Counted from the first letter of the stretch, positions 10,226 to 22,957 are shown. The stretch is 64,000 bases of DNA from Aegilops tauschii subsp. strangulata (GCF_002575655.3 NC_053040.3:462630780-462694779); one strand, 5' to 3'. The notes: generated by a model not told the origin, from the letters alone. Made by a program: numbers and translations.

Positions 10226-10818
10226 CCTAACAATTTCAACAAAGCATTCTTGTCAACACGATTATCTTTTCAATTCAAAAAAACTAAAGTAGGCCTACTA
10301 CATGCAAGATCCAAAGCATATGGTGCTTCCCCCTACTTGGGCCTACTTCATACAAATAACATGTCAATCTATGTATCCAAACTATAACATGTCAATCTAC
10401 TTCTCCATACAAATAACATGTCAATCTACTTCTCCATACAAAAAACATGTCAATCTATGTATCCAAACTATATAAATAACATGTCAACCTATCTATCCAA
10501 ACCACATTCTAATCTAACAAGGGTTCCCCAAATCTAATATACGCAAGATTCAAACAAAAGTTGCCCAAATCTAATACATGCAAGATTCAAACAAGGGTTC
10601 CCCAAATCTTCAAAATATAATATTAAAATGGATAGAAAGAAGGGGATCGGAGGAGAGTACCTTCTACGATGGATTGGTGAACAAATGCACGGACCAAATC
10701 GTCGGATCGGAAGGATTTGGGAGAGGGGATTGAGAGGGGGAGTGCAGATGGCCGCCGCCCTTTTTTCTGTAACTGCCAATGGGGAGGGTGGGGGAGGAGA
10801 GGGCTGGCGCGTTTGCAT
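10226..10818 (-). other. PMD gene leader region with short tandem repeat
   Basis: The stretch from the right TIR to the PMD start holds, on the minus strand, a pyrimidine-rich leader and a likely intron donor (AGAAG/GTACTC near 10665). At 10360-10500 there is an iteration of ATAACATGTCAATCTACTTCTCC units of about 30 bp. No other gene is seen. Confidence 0.5.
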
Positions 10819-11118
10819 ATAAGTCACAGTGCAGAGCCTAGCCGCTAGGCGCTGCACATTACACGTGCAACGCCTAGCGGCTAGGCGCTGCACATTACAG
10901 GTGCAGCGCCTAGCTCGGAGGCGTTGCACTGCTGGGTGCGGGCCCGTGGGCTGCCACGGTGGACAGTGGTGCAACGCCCCGGAGCTAGGCGCTGCACCGT
11001 AGGGTGTGGCGCCGGCGTGGCGGGCGCTACACAAAAGGGTCAGGGGTGTGAAATAGTTTCGCAACCAGTTCATTCTGTGATTTGCTTTCGATTATAGGTC
11101 AAAATTGTCAAATTTGCC
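10819..11118 (-). repeat. right TIR of the MULE
   Basis: This is the inverted copy of 3814-4113, ending GTCAAATTTGCC just before the GCTCTCCGC duplication. It carries the same series of palindromic GCAGCGCC/GGCGCTGC modules. It lies upstream of the PMD gene and probably acts as its promoter, as TIRs do in MuDR. Confidence 0.9.
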
Positions 11119-11127
11119 GCTCTCCGC

Positions 11128-14051
11128 GGCCATCCCTCTAACCCCGGGACTTTCTCGTGCGCCGGTGATCCCCTCCACCACACCACCCCCGCACCTACAC
11201 TTGTCATGTCCCCGCCTCGCTTCTGCCGGCGATGTCGTGGCGTCCCTGTAGCCCTGCTCATTCTAGACTCAGCGTCACCTAAGAAAAATTCCAAGTGGTT
11301 GAACAGTAGCAAAAGGATGGAAATAATTACTACGCACTCATGGATCACCCAAGCGACATACATGTAGTGGTATTCGAAAGCTCTGAAATATACATATGGG
11401 TGTATTGCTCGCGGAAACAACTTGCAAAATGCTCTATTGTTATTTCAAATATTTAGTGCGCATAAACATGACACTATGGCATGATGATCGGTACCACATA
11501 GGACAAGCGGAGGAGGTCCACCGACAGGCACACGAGGGGGTGGGGGGTTGATCATGAAATGGAGAGGTCAATGGCGGCGGTCAACGTTGAACCGGGCAAA
11601 ATGCAATGTATCGATGGTCTTATTGATGCACTACGGGAGCTTGATGGACAAGGATGTCTCAAACTCTCAATGGCCTTATAAAAGGATCGGTCCTGAAATT
11701 TCGAGGGCCCCGAGCAAAGTTAGAACACGCGGCTCTGGCATTTTTACATGTAAAGCCATCAATGATGGTACTTATTAGCAAGAAACACCTTCTCTAGAAT
11801 GGCGTCATCCTGATGATTGGTAGGCGCAAAGCAATTTCCTCTCAGCGACTCGCCTTCTCGATGTGACTGCACGGGGCTAGTGATAGGGGCGTCTCCGACC
11901 AGGACACACAAGATACCAAGCATTGATCACAGGTAGCCTAGCAGGGTGATCACAGAGGTGATCATTTCAAATTGCATTACCATCTCGGGAGGCAAATTGC
12001 ATTTAGGTGATGCGGCAATGGACAGACTAAATTTTAATACCAAAGTAGAATAATCAGTTGTAGTTTCTGACATGATTTTTTTAAATACATGAATTAGTAC
12101 CGATACAAATTAGATAGAAAAAAAAGAGTGTCAGTCGTGCCGTGTCCCTGCCCCGCTATCTCGTCGTAGAAAAGGAGTGAGCTTGCAAGAAATCGTGACC
12201 TAGCACTCCCGACGCGTGCTACTTGCCACTCGACCTGACGGTAACTGGTGATGATAGAAAGCGCGAAATATATAAGAACACATAGCAACATTCATATTTG
12301 AAAGCATTTTTTGAAAAAATCAAAACATTTTATGAATTTTATTTAACAATTTTGAAGTGTTGAATATGTTTGAAAAACTCAAATATTGTATGAAATTCCA
12401 AACATTTTGGAAAAAATGTGAAGAACTTTTGGAATTCCGAACATTTTATTTGACAAAACAAGAAGAATTTTTGACTCAAATAGTTTAAAAATTCTAACAA
12501 TTTTTAAGATTCCAAACATTTTTTGAAAAACGCAGATTTTTTTTAAAATGGAAAAAATATTGAACTCCAAACAAAATTTACAAAAATGAAAACATATTTT
12601 TGTATTTGTGAAATCTCAACCATCTTTTCAATTTTGAACAAAATTTGAAAACAGAAACATTTTTAAACATCTGAACATCTTTTAAAAAGTATGAACATTT
12701 TTTAAAATTTCAACACATTGTTTGAATTTGTGAGAAAAATTTGAAAATAGGATCATTTTTTAAGTTTTTAATAAATTATGAAAAAATATCTACATTTTTC
12801 GAAATTTAGGAACATTTTAAAAACATGAACATATTTTAAAAAATAGAAATAAAATTTAATGTAAGGAAAAGGAAAAATAAAACTTAAAGTGAAAGAAAAA
12901 TAAATGGGAAAAAGAAAATGGAGATATAAAAAATAGGCAAAAGAATAAGACAAAATGAAAAAGAAAAAGGAAAAGAGAAAAACGGTTCAGGAACGTACTA
13001 AAAGGTTCCCAAAACCCAAAAATAGGCTGGAAACCTGGGTTCCCATAATCGAAAAGTGAAATCTGTGTATTGGGCCGGGCCAAGTCGATTGTGGCCTGTG
13101 CGATGGGTCGGCAATCTGCCTTAGAATATCTATAATCTGAGGGTGAGCACGACGATGGCGGCAGATGGTGGCACACCCGTCCTTACGCAAAATTCTCCCA
13201 CAACAACAGCTAAAAGTCTTCAAATGTCTCTATTTGAAGCTGTGCATGGGAGAAAATGCTGCTAGGTGGTCTAACAACATGGATGTATTTTTTTGTAACT
13301 TTTGTGTTTTTTTGTACTGCCATGATATTTGCGGGCAGCTTGATATAAGTTACCAAACAAAAAATTGCAATCAATAATGAATAGATCGGAATTTTTCTCG
13401 CAAAATAAAGAGAGCAGCAAGCAGGATAGGAAGTGATTTTTAACTTTTCCTTTTTGAGAAAGGAAGAGATTTTTAAGTGTTTTTTTTAGGGTTGGAATAG
13501 ATTTTTTACTTTTCCTCGTGGGCCTTATTTCCGCCGAGCTGGTCAGTTTTCCTTTTTCTTTCCCTTGATGAAACAAAAAAAGTCCAGCTCGAACACGACC
13601 ACGAGCTTCGCTCGCGATTCTATTCCTCTTCCTTCCTCTGCTTCCCGTCCGTGGCCGCGCCATCGATTGTACCTTCACGCGCCGGTGGCGCCCCTCTGAC
13701 GGCCGCGTCTGTTCCTCGTCGCCGGTGCCCCACGGCCCACGGTAACCCCGCGCATCCCCGCCACCTAGGCTCCCAGTCAGTAGCGCCCAGATCCAAAAGT
13801 GAGGATTCTGTTCTTGCTGCGGCGATTGCGGCAAAATCCGATATTTTCAACCCTTTGCCAGTCAGTCTCTTTCATTCTTCGTTCGTTGCCAACCTCAGCT
13901 AGACTCTGCTTAGGGGCCATCATCCCGACCTTCAGGATTCGTCTACGGTCGGTTCAATCCCCTTCCTCTAGGCAGCCTATCTAATAGGTTCAACCCCCTT
14001 CAGTATCCATCGACCTCCGGTACTTTTTGGACAATTTCCGAGTTTTTAACA
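11128..14051. other. intergenic, AT-rich repeat DNA and F-box upstream region
   Basis: Nothing coding is supported. About 12300-12960 is a low-complexity AT-rich stretch built of GAACATTTTTTGAAAA-like phrases on both strands, a pattern common inside grass transposons. 13500-14050 is the upstream and leader region of the F-box gene, CT-rich near 13620-13760. Confidence 0.5.
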
Positions 14052-16249
14052 ATGGGGATAGGTCATTGTAGCCCACTGTCGAATGCCAAGAGGAAATTGC
14101 CACCAGGTAGCCCGCAGAGCACGTCTGCCAAGAGAAGGAAACCCAGGCTTCGAATCAGCAGTCTACCCAATGTAAGCTGAAACAAACTATTTCCTCCCAA
14201 AAAAAAGCTGAAGCAGACCACCAATGCTCTCTTTTTTTTTTGTCTTGCTGATGTTGGATCACACTCTGTGCTGTAGGATATTTTGAGCTCCATCACATCT
14301 AAACTGTCATTGAAGGAAGCTGCCAGGACAAGCATCTTGTCGAGCCAGTGGCGGCGTGTTTGGTTGTGCCGCGCCTACATTGATCTCAGTCATCACACAG
14401 TCTTGTCGGAGTCCGACAAGGAACGATCCTGGACTGGTCCTCGAGGTATTAGACTCAACAGGCGCAAATTTATTAAGAGTGTTGGTGCACTTCTCCAGCA
14501 ATACGAGGGTGTAGGGACCGAGGACATCAGAATCAGGCATGATCTCTGTGATAGATACGCGGGTCATATCGATAGATTGCTCAACTATGCTATTGCGTCG
14601 AAGGCGAAGGGTCTCATTCTTGAATTATGGGCAGTGAATTATGGGCCCACGACAGTGCCATATAATTTCCCTCTTCAGGTTCTTGATACAAAGAACTCAA
14701 ACTTGCGCCGTCTGGAGCTTTGGTTTGTTTCTTTAAATCCGCCTGCTGGTTACAGGGGATTTCAGAATCTCACTAAGCTTTGCCTGCGAGATGTTAGTAT
14801 TACCAATGAAGATGTTCAACGTTTGCTGTCTGAAGGCAATCATCTAGAGTGCCTCCGTATTACCTACTGTAAGATGCTTACCAGTTTAAGGATTCCACAT
14901 TGCCTGAATCGCCTTAAGGTTTTGCTTGTTCTGAGTTGCCCGGTACTTGAAGACATGACGTTAGATTGTGGAGTGCCAGCACTCCACTATAGAGGTTCAT
15001 TGATACCAATGGAGTTTGCTGCACCTTTGAAGCTAACGAAACTATCGATTGAGTTATTACCTTGCCACGTCTTGAGATGCTCTCATTAAGTTGCACACAA
15101 CTTGAGGTTTGCATTTCCCCTGCCGTTTTTGTATTCTCATTGGTTATGTTCATATTTATTTTATGTTGGTTTCATATTTGTTGTATGCAGAAGGTTGATT
15201 CAGTGAGCAGGCTTTCCAAATTTCGTTCTCTGCATCATTTGATATTAAACTGGACTATTTCTGACTCTGCACGCGGGACAACTGATATCCTCGACCTTGG
15301 TTGTCTCCTAGAGGCTGCCCCTTTCATGGAAAAACTAGAATTGCATGTAAGCCTATCCTTTTCAGCTTTCAGTTCTTCACTTGTATGTAGACATGAAGTT
15401 GTTTATGATTGCTGTCCTAAGGGATGCAAAAAAATCGTTGCTCATAGTTTAGCTAAAGAGAGTGGACTTCACCCTAATGTTTGGGTGGATGATTCCCCTA
15501 GTTTTAATAAATGAAGCGAGACATGATGGAATTCCTTTAAAAACATATAAGAAGGCTAAAATATCGAGTCTTGATGTGTAGATAAGCATGCTTATTTAAC
15601 TATTTGCGCAACACTAGTCTGTGCAACCTCCTGTAGTATTAAGCTATCATGAGGAATCCGTGATCTCTAACATGGACAGAGCTGATTGATTAATTGGTCC
15701 GGCAAATAACATGTCACCCGTGTAGCTTATATGTCTATATATCTAGTGTCTCTCTTATCTTATATGATTATCTCTTTCCTGTAAGTTTATATTGCTTATT
15801 TTATTTCTTGTATACATGTTACTCCCTCTGTAAACTTTTATAAGACCTTTTGGGAGTACAAGTTTGTTTGGTCATTCCTGATTGAGGTACTAACAAAGCG
15901 GTTTTCATGCTTAAAGATGGTAATGGACCATTTCCTACACAAGCGGTACTGTCATGAAGACGGCGAGCTGAGGAGTCTCCCTTCACGCCCGCACTCACAT
16001 CTCAGTTTGGTGCATATAAGCGGATTCATCGGCGAGAAAGATCAACTGGAGCTGGCGCTTCATATTCTCCACAATGCTGCGGTTCTCAAAGCATTGAAGA
16101 TCGATCCATGGCCGAGAACAGCTAACCCTGTACGAGCGCGCGTCAAGTCGGAAAACCGTCTTGCCAGTGGCCGGAGTGTTGCATTGGAATTTCTTTGCAA
16201 AGATGATCACCGCAATGTCGTCAGCGTGCTTGAAGATGTGGGGGAGTAG
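14052..16249 (+). pseudogene. F-box/LRR/FBD protein gene with one frameshift
   Basis: Four exons: 14052-14171, 14277-15106, 15191-15346 and 15917-16249, all GT-AG. The F-box is split by intron 1: RISSLPN, then DILSSITSKLSLKEAARTSILSSQWRRVW. Leucine-rich repeats follow (FQNLTKLCLRDVSI, LLVLSCPVLEDM), and the last exon ends in an FBD domain (LALHILHNAAVLKALKIDPWP, LEFLCKDD). Such proteins are substrate adaptors of SCF ubiquitin ligases and form a very large, fast-changing family in grasses. Near 15060 the frame breaks: exon 2 runs into a TAA at 15087, while the expected continuation LPRLEMLSLSCTQLE lies in another frame, consistent with one missing base. It is either a recent pseudogene, a truncated allele of about 310 residues, or a sequencing error; otherwise it is intact. 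Confidence 0.85.
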
Positions 16250-17239
16250 TTGGTCACTGCTTTCCATTTTGCCTGCATGAATGTATTTATTGTTTAGGGT
16301 TGTCTGAGTGATTTTCTTGAGGAAGCCGCGTTGTTAAGACATGTTCTGAGCCCGTTGGTGACAAGTTGTGGTAAATGTGTTAGATTTTTGCAAAACCTCA
16401 TGCTAATCTGGACCTCGGTGAAAGTTTAGGACGCAACAAATAAAAAAAATGAACTTGTTTGAAATTAAAAAAACATATCGAACTCTTTCATTATTGAATT
16501 TCTTTGATCTTCACTTGACTAATTATGGTTCAACGGTACTTAATCTACTGCCGGTAAGACTGGCGCACCGAGGGCACTCCCAATGCTTCAGTCCCTTCAA
16601 CAATGAAAATCCTAAGCCAAAGAAGACAAGAAATTGTTACAGGAAAACAGCTTTTTGAACACAGTACAATTGCAAATACTCATATACACGCATATACACT
16701 CATCCTACTGAACGAACATCGTTGCATGCACATACACTCATCCTACTGAACGAACATCGCTGAAAAGGCTAAAATAAATCCAGGAAAATACGATAGCTAA
16801 TGACAAACAATTCCGACGCGCAACAAAATTTTGAAGATTGTTCTATAGCAAGTCTCACACGCACATACAAGACTTTTTAAGCCAATCCCGCAATGTTATG
16901 GTGTTGAGTGTTGACCTACTCAAAGGCAACATGTTAAACAGTTAGGTGTAGCAAAGATGCGCATGTTGAGATGAATGAATGGCCACACAAAGAAGGATCG
17001 GGTCCAACATTGTCGGAGATGATTTGGGCATATTCAGTGCATGCCTACAGAAGCTCCAGTGCACAGCGAACGGCTAAAGCGTGTTGATAATGTTAAGAGA
17101 GGTCGGAGCAGACCAAACTTGCCATTGGAGGAGTCCGTAAGGGAAGATCTAAAGTACTGGAATATCATCAAAGAACTAGCCATTGACAGGTTGGTGGTCC
17201 TTTATGCAAAGGCTATTGTTCTACTATCGTTTTAAGGGG
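16250..17239. other. intergenic, nothing recognised
   Basis: This is the 3' flank of the F-box gene. A short duplication of CATACACTCATCCTACTGAACGAACATCG occurs near 16690-16760. No coding family or element border is evident. Confidence 0.5.
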
Positions 17240-17645
17240 GGGACTTGTATGAGATCTCACATTAAGTGACATCATGAGATCAACCTAAAAAATTCATATT
17301 TACACATTTTTTTAAAAACTAAAATTATTTGACAACATCCATGTGGGGTATGTCTATAACTCCGAAAAAATCAGCTCAAAATTCGATGTACATTTGGAGA
17401 TTCAAAAGACACAAATTCGAATGTGAATAATGGCAGCTTTGGCCTAATAGTACTTTGACACTATTCATGTCCAATTTTGTCTTTTTTCTATTATTGTAGG
17501 TCAAATTAGGAGCTGAGACTTTTTGAAGTTGAACATCAACCATTGACGTGTGTCTAATTTTAATTTTTTGAAAATGTAGATTTTTTTCCAAAAAAAACGA
17601 TATCATTGATCTCACCTAATGTGAGATCTCACGCAAGTATGTCCC
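17240..17645. mobile_element. MITE, about 0.4 kb, family not assigned
   Basis: The left end GGGACTTGTATGAGATCTCA and the right end TGAGATCTCACGCAAGTATGTCCC form inverted repeats of about 37 bp that include TGAGATCTCACATTA(A/G)GTGA. The interior is AT-rich and non-coding. I could not fix the target duplication. Confidence 0.7.
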
Positions 17646-18676
17646 TTCTTTTTAATTTGTCATGTGGTGTATGCATGGCTTGTAATTGGCCTTTATTATA
17701 TGAATGGGACACATATTACCATGAGAAAAATATATTTATGTATTGTACGCTAGGCGTAATAATATGCACATCGGTTCCTTTTAGACAGGCAGCCCCGCCC
17801 ATCTACTATCTAACTCTCCATTAGTCTTCTAAAAAACCAACTCTCCGTTATTTTCTTCCTTAAAGTAAACTATCGAAGCAGCTGGCCCAACACGGAAAAA
17901 ACCGTCTCCAGTCGACCAGCCAGGGTTGCTTCCGTATAAGGAGTGAGGTATTATAATGTACCAGGCGAATCCACCATTTCAGCTACTACAATAATATCAT
18001 ATTGCAAGCCACTAAGATGCACTGTTTTTTTTTACTCTACACTCAAAATTGGAATCCTCGCTCCATCGCTACTTGTCACGGCGGTCCTCCGGCAAAGCAT
18101 GGGAGGACCGGGAGCGGCTCGCGGAAGACGACAGGGGCAAAATCATGGTGGTCCGGGCGGCAGCGATGGCACCAAACAGAGGGGTGCAAGAACGTGTGCG
18201 ATGGTGGAAGGAAACGTGTGGTCTGAAATGTTCGTGACACTAATATTTGGGTGGATGATGGGCGCGCCATATCACCTGACCCAAATTTCAAATACGAAGT
18301 CTCGTGGGGTCGTTTTGGAGCGAGTTATAGAAAAATTAGCGACTCGGGGTCATATGGCAACTATGCTAAATTGTCATTTTGGTTCAAAATTGTTATATTA
18401 ACGGTCATTACGACGGGGCGTATGTGACGATTATGCTTGAGTTGGTCAGTTGTAAGTGGGCCAACAGGCCGTGCTTCGCAGGTTGGCCCAGAGGCACGCG
18501 TGTCCGGCACGTCAGGTGCCCCATGCCGGTCGGGCTAAACGGGCCATGCCTGGGCCTCAAGGTGTGGCACGCGTGCCGGCTTGACACAACATTTTTTTAT
18601 TTTTTAGAAGCCCAAAAGCACGCAGGCCCATGGCATACGATGCCAACCTGTTTAGCACATGTGTTGTGCACGGGTC
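17646..18676. other. intergenic, nothing recognised
   Basis: Open frames at 17943-18684 are short and resemble no family. 18450-18600 is rich in GGCC and CACGCGTG runs of a kind common in grass repeats. Confidence 0.45.
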
Positions 18677-21600
18677 AGAAATAGTCCAAAATAAATCTTG
18701 AATTTGTAGACCGAAGCTAAATCAAACCCTAAACTTTCAATCTCTGAAATCAACACACCAAACTCTTTGATTTCGGTCTATTTTAAACTTCGAAAGCGTT
18801 CCCAAACAAAATCATGGACAAGGCAGGTTGAATCCCGGGATTTTTTACAACGCAACTGGACCGGCCCACCAGGAGCGAAGCGAGTTTCTTCTTCTTTTCT
18901 TAACGTGCGATGTAAAAATACAGAAAAAAGAGACACTTAGGAGGAATCGAGCTTGAAACCTGACACAGGTTAACTGCTCACGCTAGCCTAAAACTAATGG
19001 TTGTTAGAGCTACAATCAGAGGCCCGAACAGTTTAACCAGCGTCGAGATTTGAAAACAATTTTATAAGGGCAAACAAACATTGAAATATTTAACAATTTT
19101 TGAAGTCTCCGAAAAGGATAAAAGTGTGAACACTTGTTGAAAATTCTGAATACGTTTTATCAAACACAATCAATTTTGAAAAAGCAAACACTTTTTGAAA
19201 CATAAACATTTTTTGAAAACATGGGAACAAATTTTGAAACCTGAACAAATTTTAAAGTGCAAAGACTTATTAGTTTTTTTTAATGGGAGCAAATGTGTAA
19301 GAAAAATGTTTGTGACCTCTATAAAATGTCACGAGTTAAAATAATGTACGTGACATTAAAAAACATTTTTATACAATGTAAAGAAAATATTTGTGTGATT
19401 AAAAAAATCGTACATTCAAATAATTGTAAATTTCAAAACCAGAATACTTTTTTAAAACGCAATATGAAACATAATCAATTTTGAAAATACAATAAATTTT
19501 GAAAAAGCAAACACTATTTGAAACATATAAATGGTTTGATGTAGCGACCAGACCTCAAACAGTCTAGTCTCTGTGCATCAGTGTCATCCCTGGATCGGTA
19601 ATGCTGACACGCACAGTACTTGAAGGATTTATAACAGAGTAGCAGTCACACACTTATTACACTGAATAGTCTCAAGAGAGAACTTATTGCAAAAAACATG
19701 GCTTAAGGCCATCTAATACGATAACAGCGGAAGGCTTGGAAGATAAAGTGAGTCCATCAACTCCAACGGCATCACTGAGTATAAGACCACGACCTATGGC
19801 ACCTTACTCGTCGTCTGAAAAGTCTGCAACATGAACGTTGCAGCCCGAAAACGGGTCAGCACATGGAATATGCTGACAAAGTAACACATAGAGAGTAATG
19901 AGCTGAATAATGCTAACACTACATGCATACTTGGCTGGTGGAAAGCTCTATGGTTACAATTTTGCGAAAAGCCAATTTTTCCCTACAACAAAGGATTAAA
20001 TTTTATTTAACTATTATGGTGGTTGTTAAACATTGAAAAGGTTCACCCAACTCAATCCCAATTAAGTAATCTTCATTAAACCCAACAAATTTAATTAAGT
20101 AACATGATGATGGGATTCACATAATAATCCAAAAACTAGATACTCAAGATGTCCATAACCGGGGACACGGCTAACCATGATTAGATTGTACACTCTGCAG
20201 AGGTTTGCGCACTTTTTCCCACAAGACTCGATCTCCTCCGTTGGATTTCTCACACTTCATGATGTTTGAGAAACGGATGACCGAGACACAGTCTTTCAGA
20301 AGCGTTAACACCTTACGATTGGTAGACAGTTACACCTACTTTCCCCTACATCTGCTAGTCTACCACTGTAAGAGTTCACATGACTTAATCAACTATGCTA
20401 GAGCCCATAATAGCTTGTGGCCGCACACGGAAGTTTCTAGCATGAATAATCTCATGATCCCTTTGAGCCTGGGTGGCGGTCCATAGGATAATCTCACGGG
20501 TACTCCGGGATATCCAAAAATACAGGCAACACTGGGTTCCCCAGGTGCCTCAATCCACCCAGATGTGTATTTAAGTAGCCACCTTAAGTTAACCATTAAT
20601 TAACAATCTCACATCTGTCATGTAATCACTCAAACCCAATCCACATCTACGAGCATATCATAGCAATATAAGCAAACGTAGAAGTAACTCCCAAGGGTTT
20701 GATAATAAAACATGTAATAGGTACTACCTCATCTACTTTCCAAAACCCACATATTAAACAGTTCCTAACCATGCAATAGTTTGAGGGTTGATCTAATGTA
20801 AAAAACTGGGTGGTAAAGAGGTATGATCAAAGTGTTACTTGCCTTGCTGATGATCCGGGAAACCTAGAGACTCGTAGTAGCACGCTGCGCACTCCGGGTA
20901 CTCTATCGCAAACAAACAATGACATTCATAAGCAATCAAGCAAGGGTGCACAGGTAAAACTCAAATAAGAGATCTAACCAGAAAGTTCAACTTAAGAACT
21001 CCGGTTGGCAAAAAGAATCAAATCGAACGAAGCAACAAAACTCAAACGGCGAAAGAAACAAACTCCGTTTACTAATCTGGACTTAAGTCAAATTTTACAG
21101 TAGCTAAAACTTCTTTGAGTTGGTTAAACAGAAAGAGGGTTTCGAGACGAAACTCTAGGCGCTTGAATCGCCTGATTCCGATAAACGAGCGAAAAGTTAT
21201 ACTAAAACGAAAATCGGATCAGAAATCGCGATCGAAAATAATCGCGAAAAATCGAGAAAAAGAAAAACTGACGAACAGGCTAACAAACGAATGTTCGATG
21301 TCTGCGGTTAAACGACGAAAACCGTTCGTTAAAACGAACGTACGGATGAACGACCGCAAAATAACTAAACCGAGAAAACCGACGAACCGATCTGAAAAAA
21401 CGGATCTAGTTTTTTTTTAAAACCGAACGGTTTTATGAAAAAACCGGCGGCGGCTACCTCGAGTCCGGCGAGATCTCCGGCGAGGCGGCGAGGTGGCGAC
21501 GGGACGGGCTCGGCGGCGACGGGACGGCGGCGGGGCGGCAGCGGAACGGGCGGCGTCAGCGGCAGCGGCGGCGGCTGGCGGCGGCAGCGGGGTCGGGCTA

Positions 21601-22957
21601 GGGTTAGGGTTTAGGTGGCGTCGGGCTTCGGTGGGCTGGGGGGCTCGGGGCGGCGCTATTTAAGAGGGCCGGCTGGGAGGAGTCCTGGCCAGTTACGGCC
21701 CGAGTCGGTTTGACTTTTTTTTTAAACAATTCGGACGTGTAGAAAAAGAAAGAAAAGAAATACTAAACGGACTCCAAAAATCCCGAAATAATTTTTCCCC
21801 GTCCTCTAAAAATAAGCCGGACAAGATGAACATTTATTTGGGCCTAAAATGCAACTTTGAAAAACGCATATTTTTCCTAGGCAAATAAAATAGAAATGAA
21901 ATCCGAATAAAATCAAATATTTGTTTTTAATATTTTTCCTCCAATATTTCATTATTTTTGGAGAAGTCATATTATCCCTCTCATGTATTTTGATATGAAA
22001 TATTTTCGGAGAGAAAAATAATTAAAACAAATGATCCTCGTTTCGATATTTGATAAAATTTAAATATGAAAATCGTGAAATCCCCAACTCTCTCCGTGGG
22101 TCCTTGAGTTGCTTAGAATTTCGAGAATCGCAAACCGAAATGCAATAAAATATGATATGCATGATGATCTAATGTATAACATTCCAATTTTTTTGGAATG
22201 TTACATTTGAAAATACAGAAACAAATTTTGAAACTTATTTTTTTCCTAAAAAATGTTTAAACAATGTAACAAAATGTTCCTGTGGTTTTATAAAATGTTT
22301 ATTGTCATTAAAAAATGTAAAACGTGTATTTGGCAAAATGTTACCGTGTTACATTTTTCTAAAAATGTTTTTGGAACTTAGTAAATTATTTGGGTTTAAA
22401 AAGTATTAGAAATTATGAAGTTGTTGACATTTTTTTTTTCAAGAAACGTTTCAATTTTTTAAAAATGTTTTAATTATATGAAAGCTACTGTGTCTTTTTA
22501 TACACAACATGCTAAATATAATCATGATCAGCCATTGGGGTGATTAGGCGGCCACTGTACAGTTCGACTCTTCTAAAGCTCATTGTGTGTTGCTACTATT
22601 TTTTTGTCACTCCTAACAGAAGACAAGTGGGTTCGTGTAGTTTAAGAAAAAACTATTGCCATTAAGAAAATGTTAAGGAATTTATTACCATTACATAAAT
22701 AAAAAGAAAATAAAATTAAAAAATAGAGCAGAGCAAGCATTCGAGCGATCCACGCTAATCACCGACCCGATTCGACCTAATGCAAGCGAGCCCGTCAGCT
22801 AGCAATCCTTGCCGTGTCACCAAATACCAGGTAAACACCCACAAGATTTGAAATAGACCGGAATCTCAATGTTTTCGGTGTGCTAATTTCCGGAATTACA
22901 AGTTGAAGGTTTGATTTAGCTTTCGTTAAGTTTAAGGTTTGTTTTGGACTTTTTCTT
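18677..22957. mobile_element. decayed inverted-repeat element (MULE-like), split by a solo LTR
   Basis: About 18677-18790 is repeated in inverted orientation at 22848-22957. Shared landmarks are AGTCCAAAA, GCTAAATCAAACC and TTTCGGTCTATTT at matching distances. TIRs of about 110 bp around AT-rich, GAACATTTTTTGAAA-type filler suggest a non-autonomous Mutator-like element of about 1.6 kb before the LTR inserted. Flanks show only a weak possible duplication (CACGGGTC against CATGGGCTC), so borders are approximate. Confidence 0.55.
19540..22205 (-). mobile_element. solo LTR, 2.67 kb, TSD TTTGA
   Basis: The unit begins TGTAGCGACC and ends GGAATGTTACA (TG..CA) and is flanked by a perfect 5 bp duplication TTTGA at 19535-19539 and 22206-22210. 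I find no internal domain, primer site or second LTR, so it is best read as a solo LTR left by recombination, although a small coding-free element cannot be excluded. Read on the minus strand, the GC-rich block at 21425-21720 looks like a promoter and leader (CTTAAATAGC, then CCTAAACCCTAACCCTAGCC), which would fit the LTR transcription start. The superfamily is not determined. Confidence 0.85.

Larger units (their letters stand above)
3814..11118 (+). mobile_element. Mutator-like element with transposase and PMD gene, 7.3 kb
   Basis: The element has 300 bp terminal inverted repeats starting GGCAAATTTGACAATTTTG, and a perfect 9 bp direct duplication GCTCTCCGC at 3805-3813 and 11119-11127, the length expected for MULE insertion. 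Inside are a mudrA-type transposase (+), a small coiled-coil ORF (+) and a spliced plant-mobile-domain gene (-) converging on it. This mirrors the layout of maize MuDR, where mudrA and mudrB converge, but the partner here is a PMD protein. The intact target duplication and near-identical TIRs suggest a fairly recent insertion. The transposase has a possible premature stop near its C terminus, so autonomy is uncertain. Confidence 0.92.

Noticed and set aside
12300..12960. GAACATTTTTTGAAA-rich stretch as a possible functional array
   Set aside because: Irregular spacing and AT-rich low complexity; this pattern is common filler of grass transposons.
15829..15865. MITE-like CTCCCTCTGTAAACTTTT in F-box intron 3
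   Set aside because: Only a short fragment ending GGGAGTA; too short to call a complete element.
21115..21420. Arg/Lys-rich open frame
   Set aside because: Low-complexity composition within the solo LTR and no family resemblance.
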